Origin: DASRJX01 sp035649235
GTDB lineage: Bacteria; Acidobacteriota; Polarisedimenticolia; Gp22-AA2
Direction: 5' to 3'
DNA: 15,286 bases
Assembly: GCA_035649235.1 (NCBI GenBank)
Contig: DASRJX010000178.1
Coordinates: forward strand, 1 to 15,286
In this document: positions 8,415-14,110 of the stretch, one piece after another
How the letters are laid out: each line of letters begins with the position of its first letter
Numbering within the stretch: position 1 is the first letter of the stretch
Made by a program: the position numbers and the translations under genes
Notes under the pieces: model-generated
Databases searched by the model: none
Seen by the model: only the letters and a program-made list of their open reading frames with translations
What the model was told of the DNA's origin: nothing

Positions 8415-9286
8415 CGCCAGCGACCCCGGTCGGCCGGGCCGGCGGCATGTCGGGCCTGGACCTGGAACGCCGGCGCCGCCGACGAGCGGGCGACGGGTGC
8501 GGCGGGTCGGGCGGCGGGTACGGTGGGTGCGGCGGAGGCGGCCGGGACGCGCTCCTGCGCCCCATCCGACACGCCGGCCTTGCGGGCGAAGCGGTAGGCG
8601 GCCGGCGTCATCCCGGTGTAGGACTGGAAGTGCCGGCTCAACGACCGCCGGTTGGCGAACCCGTGCAGGCGCGCCAGCTCCGTGACCCTCATGCCGGACG
8701 TGCGGAGGTCCTGCGTCAGGCACTCGACCCGGAAGAGTCCGAGGACGACGCGCGGCGGGTATCCGAACCACTTCCAGGCGAGCCTCGACATGTGCCGGAG
8801 GCCGACTCCGAGCGCCGCGGCGGTGCTGGCGACGGTCAGGTCCCGCTGGTGACCTTCGCGGACGAGTGTCAGGAACTGCCGCAGCCGGTCGTCGCCGGAT
8901 CCCGTGAACAGCCGGCCTCCCAGGTCGCGCCAGGCGGAGCGCAGCACGCTGCCGCGGCGATCGCGCTCGAGGGCCGCCCGGATCCCTCTCATGTCGGTGA
9001 TCCTGCCGGGATGGATCTGCGGCAGCGCGAACAGGATGGGGGGCGGTGCCGGGAGCGTGAGGTAGAGGACCTGCCGCAAGGGGCTCTGCATCGACCACGA
9101 GCGCAGGGTGTCCAGACAGCAGGGATGCACCGCTCCCGGGTCGACGACCAGCGTCGCGCCCTGCCAACTGAGCCCGGGCTCTTTGAGGCAGCCGATCCCC
9201 GCAACTCTCGCATCGTCGTCGATCGAGCGCACCATGTCGATGATCTGATTCGAATCGCTGAGGACGTAGATCCTGCGATGAGACAC
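8411..9286 (-). CDS. AraC-family transcriptional regulator with receiver-like N-terminus and Ala/Pro-rich tail
   Basis: Probable DNA-binding transcription regulator, 291 aa. The AraC/XylS double helix-turn-helix spans about residues 150-236: first helix pair in TVASTAAALGVGLRHMSRLA, then VTELARLHGFANRRSLSRHF (201-220) and the family ending YTGMTPAAYR (223-232). The N-terminal 80 residues alternate strands and helices (RIYVLSD, ATLVVDPGA, RQVLYLTLP) in an order resembling a response-regulator receiver, but the paired acidic residues after strand 1 are absent. No sugar-binding cupin motif is visible. After the DNA-binding domain a tail of about 55 residues rich in Ala and Pro continues to the stop, which is unusual because AraC domains normally sit at the C-terminus. 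The GTG start at 9286 is supported by GGGAGGT five bases upstream. Divergent from the LuxR-type gene and convergent with the AI-2E family gene. The regulated genes are unknown. Confidence 0.88.
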   Translation of the reverse strand: MSHRRIYVLSDSNQIIDMVRSIDDDARVAGIGCLKEPGLSWQGATLVVDPGAVHPCCLDTLRSWSMQSPLRQVLYLTLPAPPPILFALPQIHPGRITDMRGIRAALERDRRGSVLRSAWRDLGGRLFTGSGDDRLRQFLTLVREGHQRDLTVASTAAALGVGLRHMSRLAWKWFGYPPRVVLGLFRVECLTQDLRTSGMRVTELARLHGFANRRSLSRHFQSYTGMTPAAYRFARKAGVSDGAQERVPAASAAPTVPAARPAAPVARSSAAPAFQVQARHAAGPADRGRWR

Positions 9287-9291
9287 CTTCC

Positions 9292-9298
9292 ACCTCCC
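9292..9298 (-). promoter_or_regulatory. Strong Shine-Dalgarno (GGGAGGT) deciding the GTG start of the AraC-type gene
   Basis: Minus-strand GGGAGGT ends 5 nt before GTG at 9286-9284. It is one of the clearest ribosome-binding sites in the window. It fixes a non-ATG start, since the next in-frame Met lies well inside the receiver-like domain. Confidence 0.7.
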
Positions 9299-9641
9299 GC
9301 CGGCCCATCAGCTCGAGACCGGCGAGAGGTCGTAGGGCATGAGCCGTGCCACCCGCGGCCCGGCCCGGCTTCTTTCGATGAACTCGTTGCGGCTCAAGGA
9401 GATGGAGGGGTGACGGGGCGAGCGGGAAGCAGGCTCCAGGGTGTGTTGTCGGCCGCTCAATCGGAGGATGAGCCGCGCGTGAGACTCGCGCCACGCTATC
9501 TCGAGGCGGGAGAACCGGTTGGATGCTTGCCAAAGCAGTCTCAAACAGGCGCGGCGAGACTCTCATCGGACGGAGCCTGGCCGGCTGGAACCCCTCGCCA
9601 GGGCGGCATGGCGTAAGCGGACCCCTCGGCATTTCTGCTGA
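9299..9641. other. Intergenic stretch between divergent regulator genes, no assignable gene
   Basis: About 340 bp separate the AraC-type ribosome-binding site from the promoter of the LuxR-type gene. This is by far the longest non-coding interval inside the window. A 78-codon minus-strand frame (9544-9308, TTG start, no Shine-Dalgarno) ends 21 bp before the AraC-type gene, but its product resembles nothing I know. An imperfect palindrome TTGG-N7-CCAA at 9519-9533 could be an operator. The length suggests regulatory DNA serving both divergent genes. Confidence 0.4.
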
Positions 9642-9671
9642 TTGACAGTCGGGATCCCTCGTCGCACTAAT
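9642..9671 (+). promoter_or_regulatory. Candidate sigma-70 promoter of the LuxR-type response regulator
   Basis: A perfect -35 hexamer TTGACA (9642-9647) is followed after 18 bp by ACTAAT (9666-9671), which matches four of six -10 bases. Transcription would start near 9678, giving a leader of about 23 nt before the ATG at 9701. This is the only consensus -35 box I found in an intergenic position here. Confidence 0.55.
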
Positions 9672-9700
9672 AGCAGCGATCGTTGCCTAGTTCTCGATCC

Positions 9701-10330
9701 ATGGCCAGGACAATCGGGGTTCTCATCGCGGTGACGCGCCAGTCGGTGCGGCAGGGGGTGAGCCTGCTGCTGGGGGCGCAACCGGACATCCAGATCGTGG
9801 GGGAGGCCGGGGAGCGACGCCGCGCCCTGTCCCTGACCGCCGCCAGGAAGCCCCACGTCCTGGTGGCCGACCTCGTCCTGCCCGGCTACGGGTACCTGGA
9901 GTTCCTGCAGCAGGTCAGCGCCAGGAGCCCGCAGACCCGGGTCGTCATCCTGAGCATGCCGCCGGAGGTCGCGAACCTCGCCCGCACCTCCATCGCGTAC
10001 AACCTCGTGCAGGCGGTCCGGGACAGCGCCGTCCACCGGAGCCGGATCAAGGTCCCGATGCCGGCGGCCGTCATCGACGCGCACGCGCCGGCCGGCCAGG
10101 AACCGGCGTGCGACCTGTTCGAGAAGCTCACCCCCAGGGAGCAGGAGGTGGCGCTGATGGCGACGGAAGGCCTCAGCAGCCGGGAGACGGCCCGGCGGCT
10201 CGGCATCAGCCCCAGGACGGTGGAATCACACCGCACCCGCGCCATGCGCAAGCTTGGACTGCACCGGCGGGCCGAGCTGGTGCGTTACGCGCTCGTGCGC
10301 GGGCTGCTCGGACGGCAGCCGGCGCGCTAG
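9701..10330 (+). CDS. LuxR/NarL-type response regulator with a degenerate receiver
   Basis: Cytoplasmic transcription regulator, 209 aa. The C-terminal GerE/LuxR helix-turn-helix is intact: LTPREQEVALMATEGLSS (143-160), then RETARRLGISPRTVESHRTR (161-180) and AMRKLGL (181-187). The N-terminal part keeps the receiver frame (GVLIAV, IVGEAGERRRAL, HVLVADLVLPGYG), with the phospho-acceptor position filled by Asp57. However, the acidic pair after strand 1 is replaced by AVTR, and the region after VVILSMPP is shortened. The usual GASGYLLK segment is missing and Arg107 stands near the place of the conserved Lys. Phosphorylation control is therefore doubtful. ATG 9701 fits the promoter at 9642-9671; a TTG at 9683 is an alternative. 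No histidine kinase lies nearby. Its stop shares CTAG with the stop of the EAL gene. Confidence 0.9.
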   Translation: MARTIGVLIAVTRQSVRQGVSLLLGAQPDIQIVGEAGERRRALSLTAARKPHVLVADLVLPGYGYLEFLQQVSARSPQTRVVILSMPPEVANLARTSIAYNLVQAVRDSAVHRSRIKVPMPAAVIDAHAPAGQEPACDLFEKLTPREQEVALMATEGLSSRETARRLGISPRTVESHRTRAMRKLGLHRRAELVRYALVRGLLGRQPAR

Positions 10331-11055
10331 CGACGCGTCCCCGCCTTCAAAGCGTCCCAGTTGACCGAAGGGGCCGGCGTCGCCGGCCGGGCGAACAGGA
10401 AGCCCTGGCCGTAGTGGGCGCCGGTGTCGACGACGGCCTGCATCTCCTCGATCGTCTCGATGCCCTCGGCCACGACCTTCGCCCCCTGTGCCTCGCACAG
10501 CCGGACGATGGAGGTGACCAGTTTGTGGAGCCGCGTCTGGCTGCGGAGATTGGCGATGAGATCGCGATCGAGCTTGACGACCTCGGGCGCCAGGTCGGCG
10601 ATGTACTTCAGGTTCGAGTAGCCGGCGCCCAGGTCGTCTACCGCCAGGGAGATGCCCCGGCCGCGGATTTCTTTGAGGACGCCGTGACAGTGCTGGTAGT
10701 GGCTGAGCGGGACCGACTCGGTGATCTCCACGTAGATCGGCTCGTCGTGGAAGAAGATGGCATCGTCGGGCCGGACCAGCCACCCTTCGTTGAACTCGGC
10801 CGGGTGCAGGTTCAGGAACAGTGCCGTGCGCGGGCAGGAACGCACGGCCATGGCGCGGAGGTCGCGACCCAGCTCCCCCATCACGGAGGAGGCGAGGGCC
10901 TCTTTGAGCAGAGCCAACGGGTTCTTGAAGAGGGGCGACCTGCAGCGGGCCAGCGCCTCGTGCCCGAAGATCTCGCGTCGCTCGAAATCGACTATCGGCT
11001 GCAGCGCGATGTACAGGTCGCCCGCCGCCAGCGCCTCTCCCACGCGCCCTTGCAT
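10327..11055 (-). CDS. Stand-alone EAL-domain cyclic-di-GMP phosphodiesterase
   Basis: Predicted hydrolase of the second messenger c-di-GMP to pGpG. The protein is almost only the EAL domain (242 aa from this start, 245 from the ATG at 11064), with no membrane segment, PAS, GGDEF or receiver domain. Counting from the longer start, the catalytic set is complete: GHEALAR with Glu36, Asn85 in FLNLHP, Glu113 in YVEITES, Asp143-Asp144 in AVDDLGAGYS, Lys164 in VVKLD, Glu200 in VAEGIET and Gln220 in GQGFLFARP. It is thus likely active rather than a degenerate c-di-GMP sensor. I chose the ATG at 11055 because a perfect TATAAT overlaps the ATG at 11064 and lies 7 nt before 11055. It lies 50-60 bp downstream of the DUF4097 gene on the same strand, and its stop overlaps that of the LuxR-type gene by four bases. 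Confidence 0.92.
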   Translation of the reverse strand: MQGRVGEALAAGDLYIALQPIVDFERREIFGHEALARCRSPLFKNPLALLKEALASSVMGELGRDLRAMAVRSCPRTALFLNLHPAEFNEGWLVRPDDAIFFHDEPIYVEITESVPLSHYQHCHGVLKEIRGRGISLAVDDLGAGYSNLKYIADLAPEVVKLDRDLIANLRSQTRLHKLVTSIVRLCEAQGAKVVAEGIETIEEMQAVVDTGAHYGQGFLFARPATPAPSVNWDALKAGTRR

Positions 11056-11062
11056 GCGCGGC

Positions 11063-11068
11063 ATTATA
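11063..11068 (-). promoter_or_regulatory. Consensus -10 element (TATAAT) for the EAL gene
   Basis: Minus-strand TATAAT is a perfect -10 and stands 7 nt before the ATG at 11055, implying a leaderless transcript. No Shine-Dalgarno precedes either start codon and no good -35 is visible. It would let the EAL gene be transcribed independently of the DUF4097 gene upstream. Confidence 0.45.
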
Positions 11069-11116
11069 GACCGTGGTGCGTGGCGCCGAGCCGGTGCGCA
11101 GGCGCTATCGGCCCGA

Positions 11117-12238
11117 TCAGCGGGACGCTTTCGCCCCTCCCGGCTCGATCACCAGGTCGCCGCTGCCGGTCTCGACCCGGATCCGGGTGCGGCCGTCGCC
11201 GCGGCGGTAGCCGACCACCGTCCGCCCTTCGGCGATCGGCTGCGCGTCGGCGTAGCGACTGACGAGGTCACCGCTCCCCTGGTCTGCGTGCGCCTCGAAC
11301 GAGGCGTCCGGCCCCAGCCGCAGGGTCACGTCGCCGCTGCCGGTGTTGGTCGAGAGCTTGCGCAGGCGGTCGCTGGCGCACTCGATCAGGACGTCGCCGC
11401 TGCCGGTGTCGGTCGAGATCTCCTCCGCCTCGATGTCCCTCAGGCTGACGTCACCCGAGCCGGTGTCGAGGTCGATGCGGCCGGCCGATCCGGACTTGAC
11501 GACGATATCCCCCGATCCGACGTCGCAGTCGATCCTGTCGCCCGAAAAGCGCTCGATGATGCAGTCGCCGCTGCCGGTGTCGCAGGACAGCGTCCCCCCG
11601 GCGTCGGTCACCTTGAGATCGCCGGAGCCCGTGTCGGCGCGCAGGGTGCCGCGCACGTGCTGCAGCTCGATGTCGCCGCTGCCGGTGTCGAACTGCAACG
11701 TCCCCTCGAGGTCCTTACCCTCCAGCCGTCCGATGTGGTTCTTGAAGACCGCCGCCCCCTGGCGCGACGGGACCTGGACTTCGACGTCGGCGTACAGGAG
11801 AGTCCCCGAGTTCGAGGTGACGCGCACGCGGTGGCCGTCGTAATCGAGCCGGTTGTTGTTCTCGCCGAGCCATTGCATCCAGGAGGGCGTATTGGATTTG
11901 TCGGGGCCCGGGTAGCGGATCGTCCCGTAACGCTCGATCGGGTACCGCACCCGCAGGGCCGGCCGGCCTTCGTTGTCCGTCACTTGCTCGAACTTCATGA
12001 GGGCCGCGGCCTCCTCGCTCTCGGCATGCACCGTCGCCACCGCGACGACCGTCCTGCCGGAGCCGGGGACGACGCGCATGGTCCCGGCCAGGTTCTCGAC
12101 GGCGAATGCGGCCGCGGGGTCGGCGGACAGCTCGAGCCGGAGCTGCTTCTGGACTTCGCCCGCCGCGGCGGCCGGGATCGCCGCCAGGGCCAGGATCGCG
12201 AACAGGGCTGCGGACGTCAGGACGGCGTTTCGGCGCAT
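11117..12238 (-). CDS. Exported DUF4097-family beta-strand repeat protein (nine GSGD repeats)
   Basis: Protein of unknown function of the DUF4097/DUF4098 'putative adhesin' type, 373 aa. A signal peptide is clear: MRRN, then a hydrophobic core (residues 5-20) and AAAA before the mature GEVQKQL. It is probably cleaved near residue 26 and acts in the periplasm or cell envelope. After a mixed domain, residues 184-361 hold nine copies of a (D/N/E)xGSGD motif spaced 18-21 residues apart, the last after a 37-residue gap. They predict a right-handed beta-solenoid. The ATG at 12238 is supported by AAGGAGG five bases upstream; the frame is open to 12310 but the signal peptide argues for this start. 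It is divergent from the sigma-factor gene and lies upstream of the EAL gene. In other bacteria DUF4097 genes often sit near ECF sigma and anti-sigma genes, so an envelope-sensing role is conceivable but unproven. Confidence 0.87.
   Translation of the reverse strand: MRRNAVLTSAALFAILALAAIPAAAAGEVQKQLRLELSADPAAAFAVENLAGTMRVVPGSGRTVVAVATVHAESEEAAALMKFEQVTDNEGRPALRVRYPIERYGTIRYPGPDKSNTPSWMQWLGENNNRLDYDGHRVRVTSNSGTLLYADVEVQVPSRQGAAVFKNHIGRLEGKDLEGTLQFDTGSGDIELQHVRGTLRADTGSGDLKVTDAGGTLSCDTGSGDCIIERFSGDRIDCDVGSGDIVVKSGSAGRIDLDTGSGDVSLRDIEAEEISTDTGSGDVLIECASDRLRKLSTNTGSGDVTLRLGPDASFEAHADQGSGDLVSRYADAQPIAEGRTVVGYRRGDGRTRIRVETGSGDLVIEPGGAKASR
11156..11689 (-). repeat. Tandem-like GSGD-coding repeats inside the DUF4097 gene
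   Basis: Nine copies of a motif coding for (D/N/E)xGSGD begin at residues 184, 202, 220, 239, 258, 277, 298, 319 and 356. The spacing is 18, 18, 19, 19, 19, 21, 21 and 37 residues. At DNA level the plus strand repeats close variants of gtcgccgctgccggtgtcg. Several copies are identical over 15 or more bases while the linkers differ, so the repeat is both structural and recombination-prone. Confidence 0.85.
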
Positions 12239-12243
12239 GGGTC

Positions 12244-12269
12244 CCTCCTTGGGGAACGCCCCTATGGTA
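12244..12269 (-). promoter_or_regulatory. Candidate -10 (TACCAT, 12264-12269) and Shine-Dalgarno (AAGGAGG, 12244-12250) of the DUF4097 gene
   Basis: On the minus strand TACCAT is followed by about 25 nt to the ATG at 12238, leaving a leader of about 18 nt that contains AAGGAGG five bases before the start. GGAACC lies 18 bp upstream of TACCAT, in one copy of the direct repeat at 12285-12312. That would be a non-consensus -35 and is reminiscent of ECF-type GGAAC elements. Confidence 0.4.
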
Positions 12270-12284
12270 CGCGCATCGTCGCAC

Positions 12285-12312
12285 GGGGGTTCCATCCAGG
12301 GGGGTTCCATCC
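12285..12312. repeat. Paired 13-bp direct repeat GGGGGTTCCATCC between the DUF4097 and sigma genes
   Basis: GGGGGTTCCATCC occurs at 12285-12297 and 12300-12312, a centre-to-centre spacing of 15 bp. It sits in the 138-bp divergent intergenic region, just upstream of the candidate DUF4097 promoter and 65 bp before the sigma start. It could be a tandem operator or simply a small duplication. Confidence 0.6.
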
Positions 12313-12376
12313 GGACTTCACTTGTTCTTCACCTCAAAGGCAACGACCCGTCACCGGCCGGGGGCACCCTTCCAAG

Positions 12377-13441
12377 GTGAGCGACGGAGCCGGACGGACC
12401 GCCCTGGGGGCCTACCTGCGCGACATCGGCCCTTACGCTGTCCTGAGCCGCGAGGAGGAGAGGGACGTGGCCTTGCGCCTGCAGGGGGCCACCGCCGAGG
12501 AGGCGACGCGGGACCTCGTGCAATCGAACCTCGGCTTCGTCGTCCGCGTGGCCCTCCAGTTCAGGGGCCGCGGGCTTCCCCTGGAGGACCTGCTCAACGA
12601 GGGGAACATCGGCCTGATCGAGGCCGCGCGGCGGTTCGATCCGGCTCGCGGCGTCCGCTTCATCACCTTCGCCGTGCACTGGATCAAAAAATCGATGCTG
12701 AGGGCCCTGGCCCGCCAGACCTCGATCGTTCACATGCCGGGCCACAAGCGCCGGCAGATCCGCAGGCTCCAGGGGGCGGAGCGATCGCTCCGGGACCGGC
12801 TCGGGCGCCCGCCGGAGCCCGAAGAGGTCTCCCGGCTGGCTGGATTGACGCTGAAGGAGATGCACGGCCTTCAGGGAGCGTGGCCGAAGGAGGTCTCCCT
12901 CGACGAGCCGATCGGGGAGCACGAGGATCAGGCGCGTCGGGATCTCCTGACGGACACGCGCTTCGCCGATCCCGAGGCCGGCCTGCGCGAGCGCGAGGCC
13001 AAGCGGATGGTGGAGCGGCTCCTCGCGACCCTCGAGCAGCGGGAGCGCGACGTGCTTGTCCGTCGTTACGGCCTCGAGGACGGCGAGCGCCGGACGCTCC
13101 GCGAGGTCGCCCAGGAGTTCGGGGTGTCCCGCGAGGCGGTGCGGCTCATCGAGGAGAAGGCCCTGCGGCTACTGGGCAGGCGCATCATGAGGTGTCAGGG
13201 AGTCGCGGGCCGCACGCCCTCGACGCAGGCCACCGCGTGCCAGAGGGCGGCGTCCGGCAACCCCGCCCAGGCGCGCAGCGAGCGGATCGCGGCGGCGTGC
13301 TCGGCTCGGCCGACGAGGCCCGTTCCGACGATCGCCTCCTCGGCGCCCTCGAGGATGCGCGCCATGTTCTCGGCGAGCGCCCAGAAGCGGGAGTCGCCGG
13401 CGCAGCCTCCGAAATCGATCCAGGTCGAGCGGACAGGCTGA
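12377..13441 (+). CDS. Sigma-70 family RNA polymerase sigma factor (RpoD/RpoS/RpoH-like) with antisense C-terminal tail
   Basis: Alternative sigma factor that directs RNA polymerase to promoters, 354 aa as read. Region 1.2 begins the protein (ALGAYLRDIGPYAVLSREEE, about 9-28). Region 2 follows: NLGFVVRVAL (51-60), DLLNEGNIGLIEAARRFDP (71-89), then FITFAVHWIKKSMLRAL (95-111), the core-binding and -10-recognition segment. Region 3 is about 120-190, with LGRPPEPEEVSRLAG. Region 4 ends with LEQRERDVLVRRYGL (219-233) and the -35-binding helix-turn-helix in TLREVAQEFGVSREAVRLIE (240-259). There is no region 1.1, so it is group 2/3-like rather than the primary sigma factor. Such proteins normally stop soon after region 4. 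Here the frame passes a TGA out of frame at 13188 and runs 82 residues antisense to the methyltransferase gene. The GTG start at 12377 lacks a strong Shine-Dalgarno, but no better in-frame start exists. Confidence 0.88.
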   Translation: MSDGAGRTALGAYLRDIGPYAVLSREEERDVALRLQGATAEEATRDLVQSNLGFVVRVALQFRGRGLPLEDLLNEGNIGLIEAARRFDPARGVRFITFAVHWIKKSMLRALARQTSIVHMPGHKRRQIRRLQGAERSLRDRLGRPPEPEEVSRLAGLTLKEMHGLQGAWPKEVSLDEPIGEHEDQARRDLLTDTRFADPEAGLREREAKRMVERLLATLEQRERDVLVRRYGLEDGERRTLREVAQEFGVSREAVRLIEEKALRLLGRRIMRCQGVAGRTPSTQATACQRAASGNPAQARSERIAAACSARPTRPVPTIASSAPSRMRAMFSASAQKRESPAQPPKSIQVERTG

Positions 13442-14085
13442 GCGCCGGCCTCCCTCAGCACCGCCGGCAGCTTGCGACCGACGAACGGGTCGAGCCCCTT
13501 GATCTCGTAACTCCTGATGTAGGCCCGCCAGAGATCGAGGACGCCCTCCGGCTCCGGCCAGAGGCTCAGGATGTTGTGGTCCTCGTCCTGCAGGACGATC
13601 CGCCCGCCGGGACGCACGGCCCGCAGCATGACGCGCACCGCCTCGACCGGCCGCGGCAGGTGCTCCAGCAGGAAGCGCGTGTGCGCCACGTCGAACGTGG
13701 CCCACTCGTCGTCGCGCAGCGGCGGCGCCAGGGCGTCCCCCTCCCGGAAGTCGACGAGCCGTTCCTCCCCGGCGTCCCGCGCCAGGCGGATCGCCTCGCG
13801 CAGCTGATCGGGGCTCCGCTCGATCGCCACCAAGCGGGAAGCACCGCCGGCCGCGCGCGCCAGGTCGCGGCTCAGGAGGCCCGTGCCGCAGCCGAAGTCG
13901 ATGACCCGCTCCCCGCCGCGGAGGGCGATCGCCCGCAGCGCCCCTCCGTTCAGGATGTCGTTCATCAGGGTGAGCCGCTCCTGCTCGCGCTTCGAGGTGC
14001 CGTGGACGTAATCCGGCGCACCGTCCTGGACCCGGGCGCCGTCCTGGACCGGGGGGGCGTCCTTCATCGGGGCGTCGTCCTTCAT
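13195..14085 (-). CDS. Class I SAM-dependent methyltransferase
   Basis: Rossmann-fold methyltransferase, 296 aa, substrate unknown. Motif I is VIDFGCGTG (61-69), the ribose-binding acid is Glu89 in VAIERS, motif II is EGDA (115-118), and FDVAHTRFLLEHLPRP (131-146) and RPGGRIVLQDED (158-169) complete the fold. The segment YVHGTSKREQERLTLMNDIL (26-45) is typical of UbiE/Methyltransf_11-like enzymes acting on small molecules. The first 24 residues are four copies of a six-residue repeat (MKDDAP, MKDAPP, VQDGAR, VQDGAP) that is not part of the fold. The true start may be the second ATG at 14067 or lie closer to YVHG. It follows the nickel-transporter gene after 25 bp on the same strand, so the two may form an operon. 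Its last 82 codons are antisense to the tail of the sigma gene. Confidence 0.9.
   Translation of the reverse strand: MKDDAPMKDAPPVQDGARVQDGAPDYVHGTSKREQERLTLMNDILNGGALRAIALRGGERVIDFGCGTGLLSRDLARAAGGASRLVAIERSPDQLREAIRLARDAGEERLVDFREGDALAPPLRDDEWATFDVAHTRFLLEHLPRPVEAVRVMLRAVRPGGRIVLQDEDHNILSLWPEPEGVLDLWRAYIRSYEIKGLDPFVGRKLPAVLREAGAQPVRSTWIDFGGCAGDSRFWALAENMARILEGAEEAIVGTGLVGRAEHAAAIRSLRAWAGLPDAALWHAVACVEGVRPATP
14014..14085 (-). repeat. Four tandem 18-bp repeats at the 5' end of the methyltransferase gene
   Basis: The first 72 bp of the reading frame are four in-frame 18-bp units coding for (M/V)(K/Q)D(D/G/A)(A/P)(P/R). Units 1 and 2 begin ATGAAGGACG and units 3 and 4 begin GTCCAGGACGG. The unit length is a multiple of three, so copy-number change would keep the frame, and it would add or remove ATG codons near the start. 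Confidence 0.75.
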
Positions 14086-14110
14086 GGGGGAGCGGATCCG
14101 CCGATCCGGC

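Noticed and set aside
9308..9544. Small 78-codon minus-strand frame directly upstream of the AraC-type gene
   Set aside because: TTG start, no Shine-Dalgarno, no recognisable motif. It is kept only as a remark under the intergenic stretch, though its position is suggestive.
6978..9632. Minus-strand open frame of 884 codons covering the lhr end, the AI-2E family gene and the AraC-type region
   Set aside because: It is out of frame with the recognisable AraC gene, compositionally biased and without motifs.
11062..11064. ATG at 11064 as the EAL gene start
   Set aside because: It overlaps a perfect TATAAT and has no ribosome-binding site; the ATG three codons later at 11055 fits better. The difference is only three residues.
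11156..11689. CRISPR-like regular repeats
   Set aside because: The spacing varies, the repeats stay in frame and encode GSGD motifs of a signal-peptide protein. They are coding repeats, not an array.
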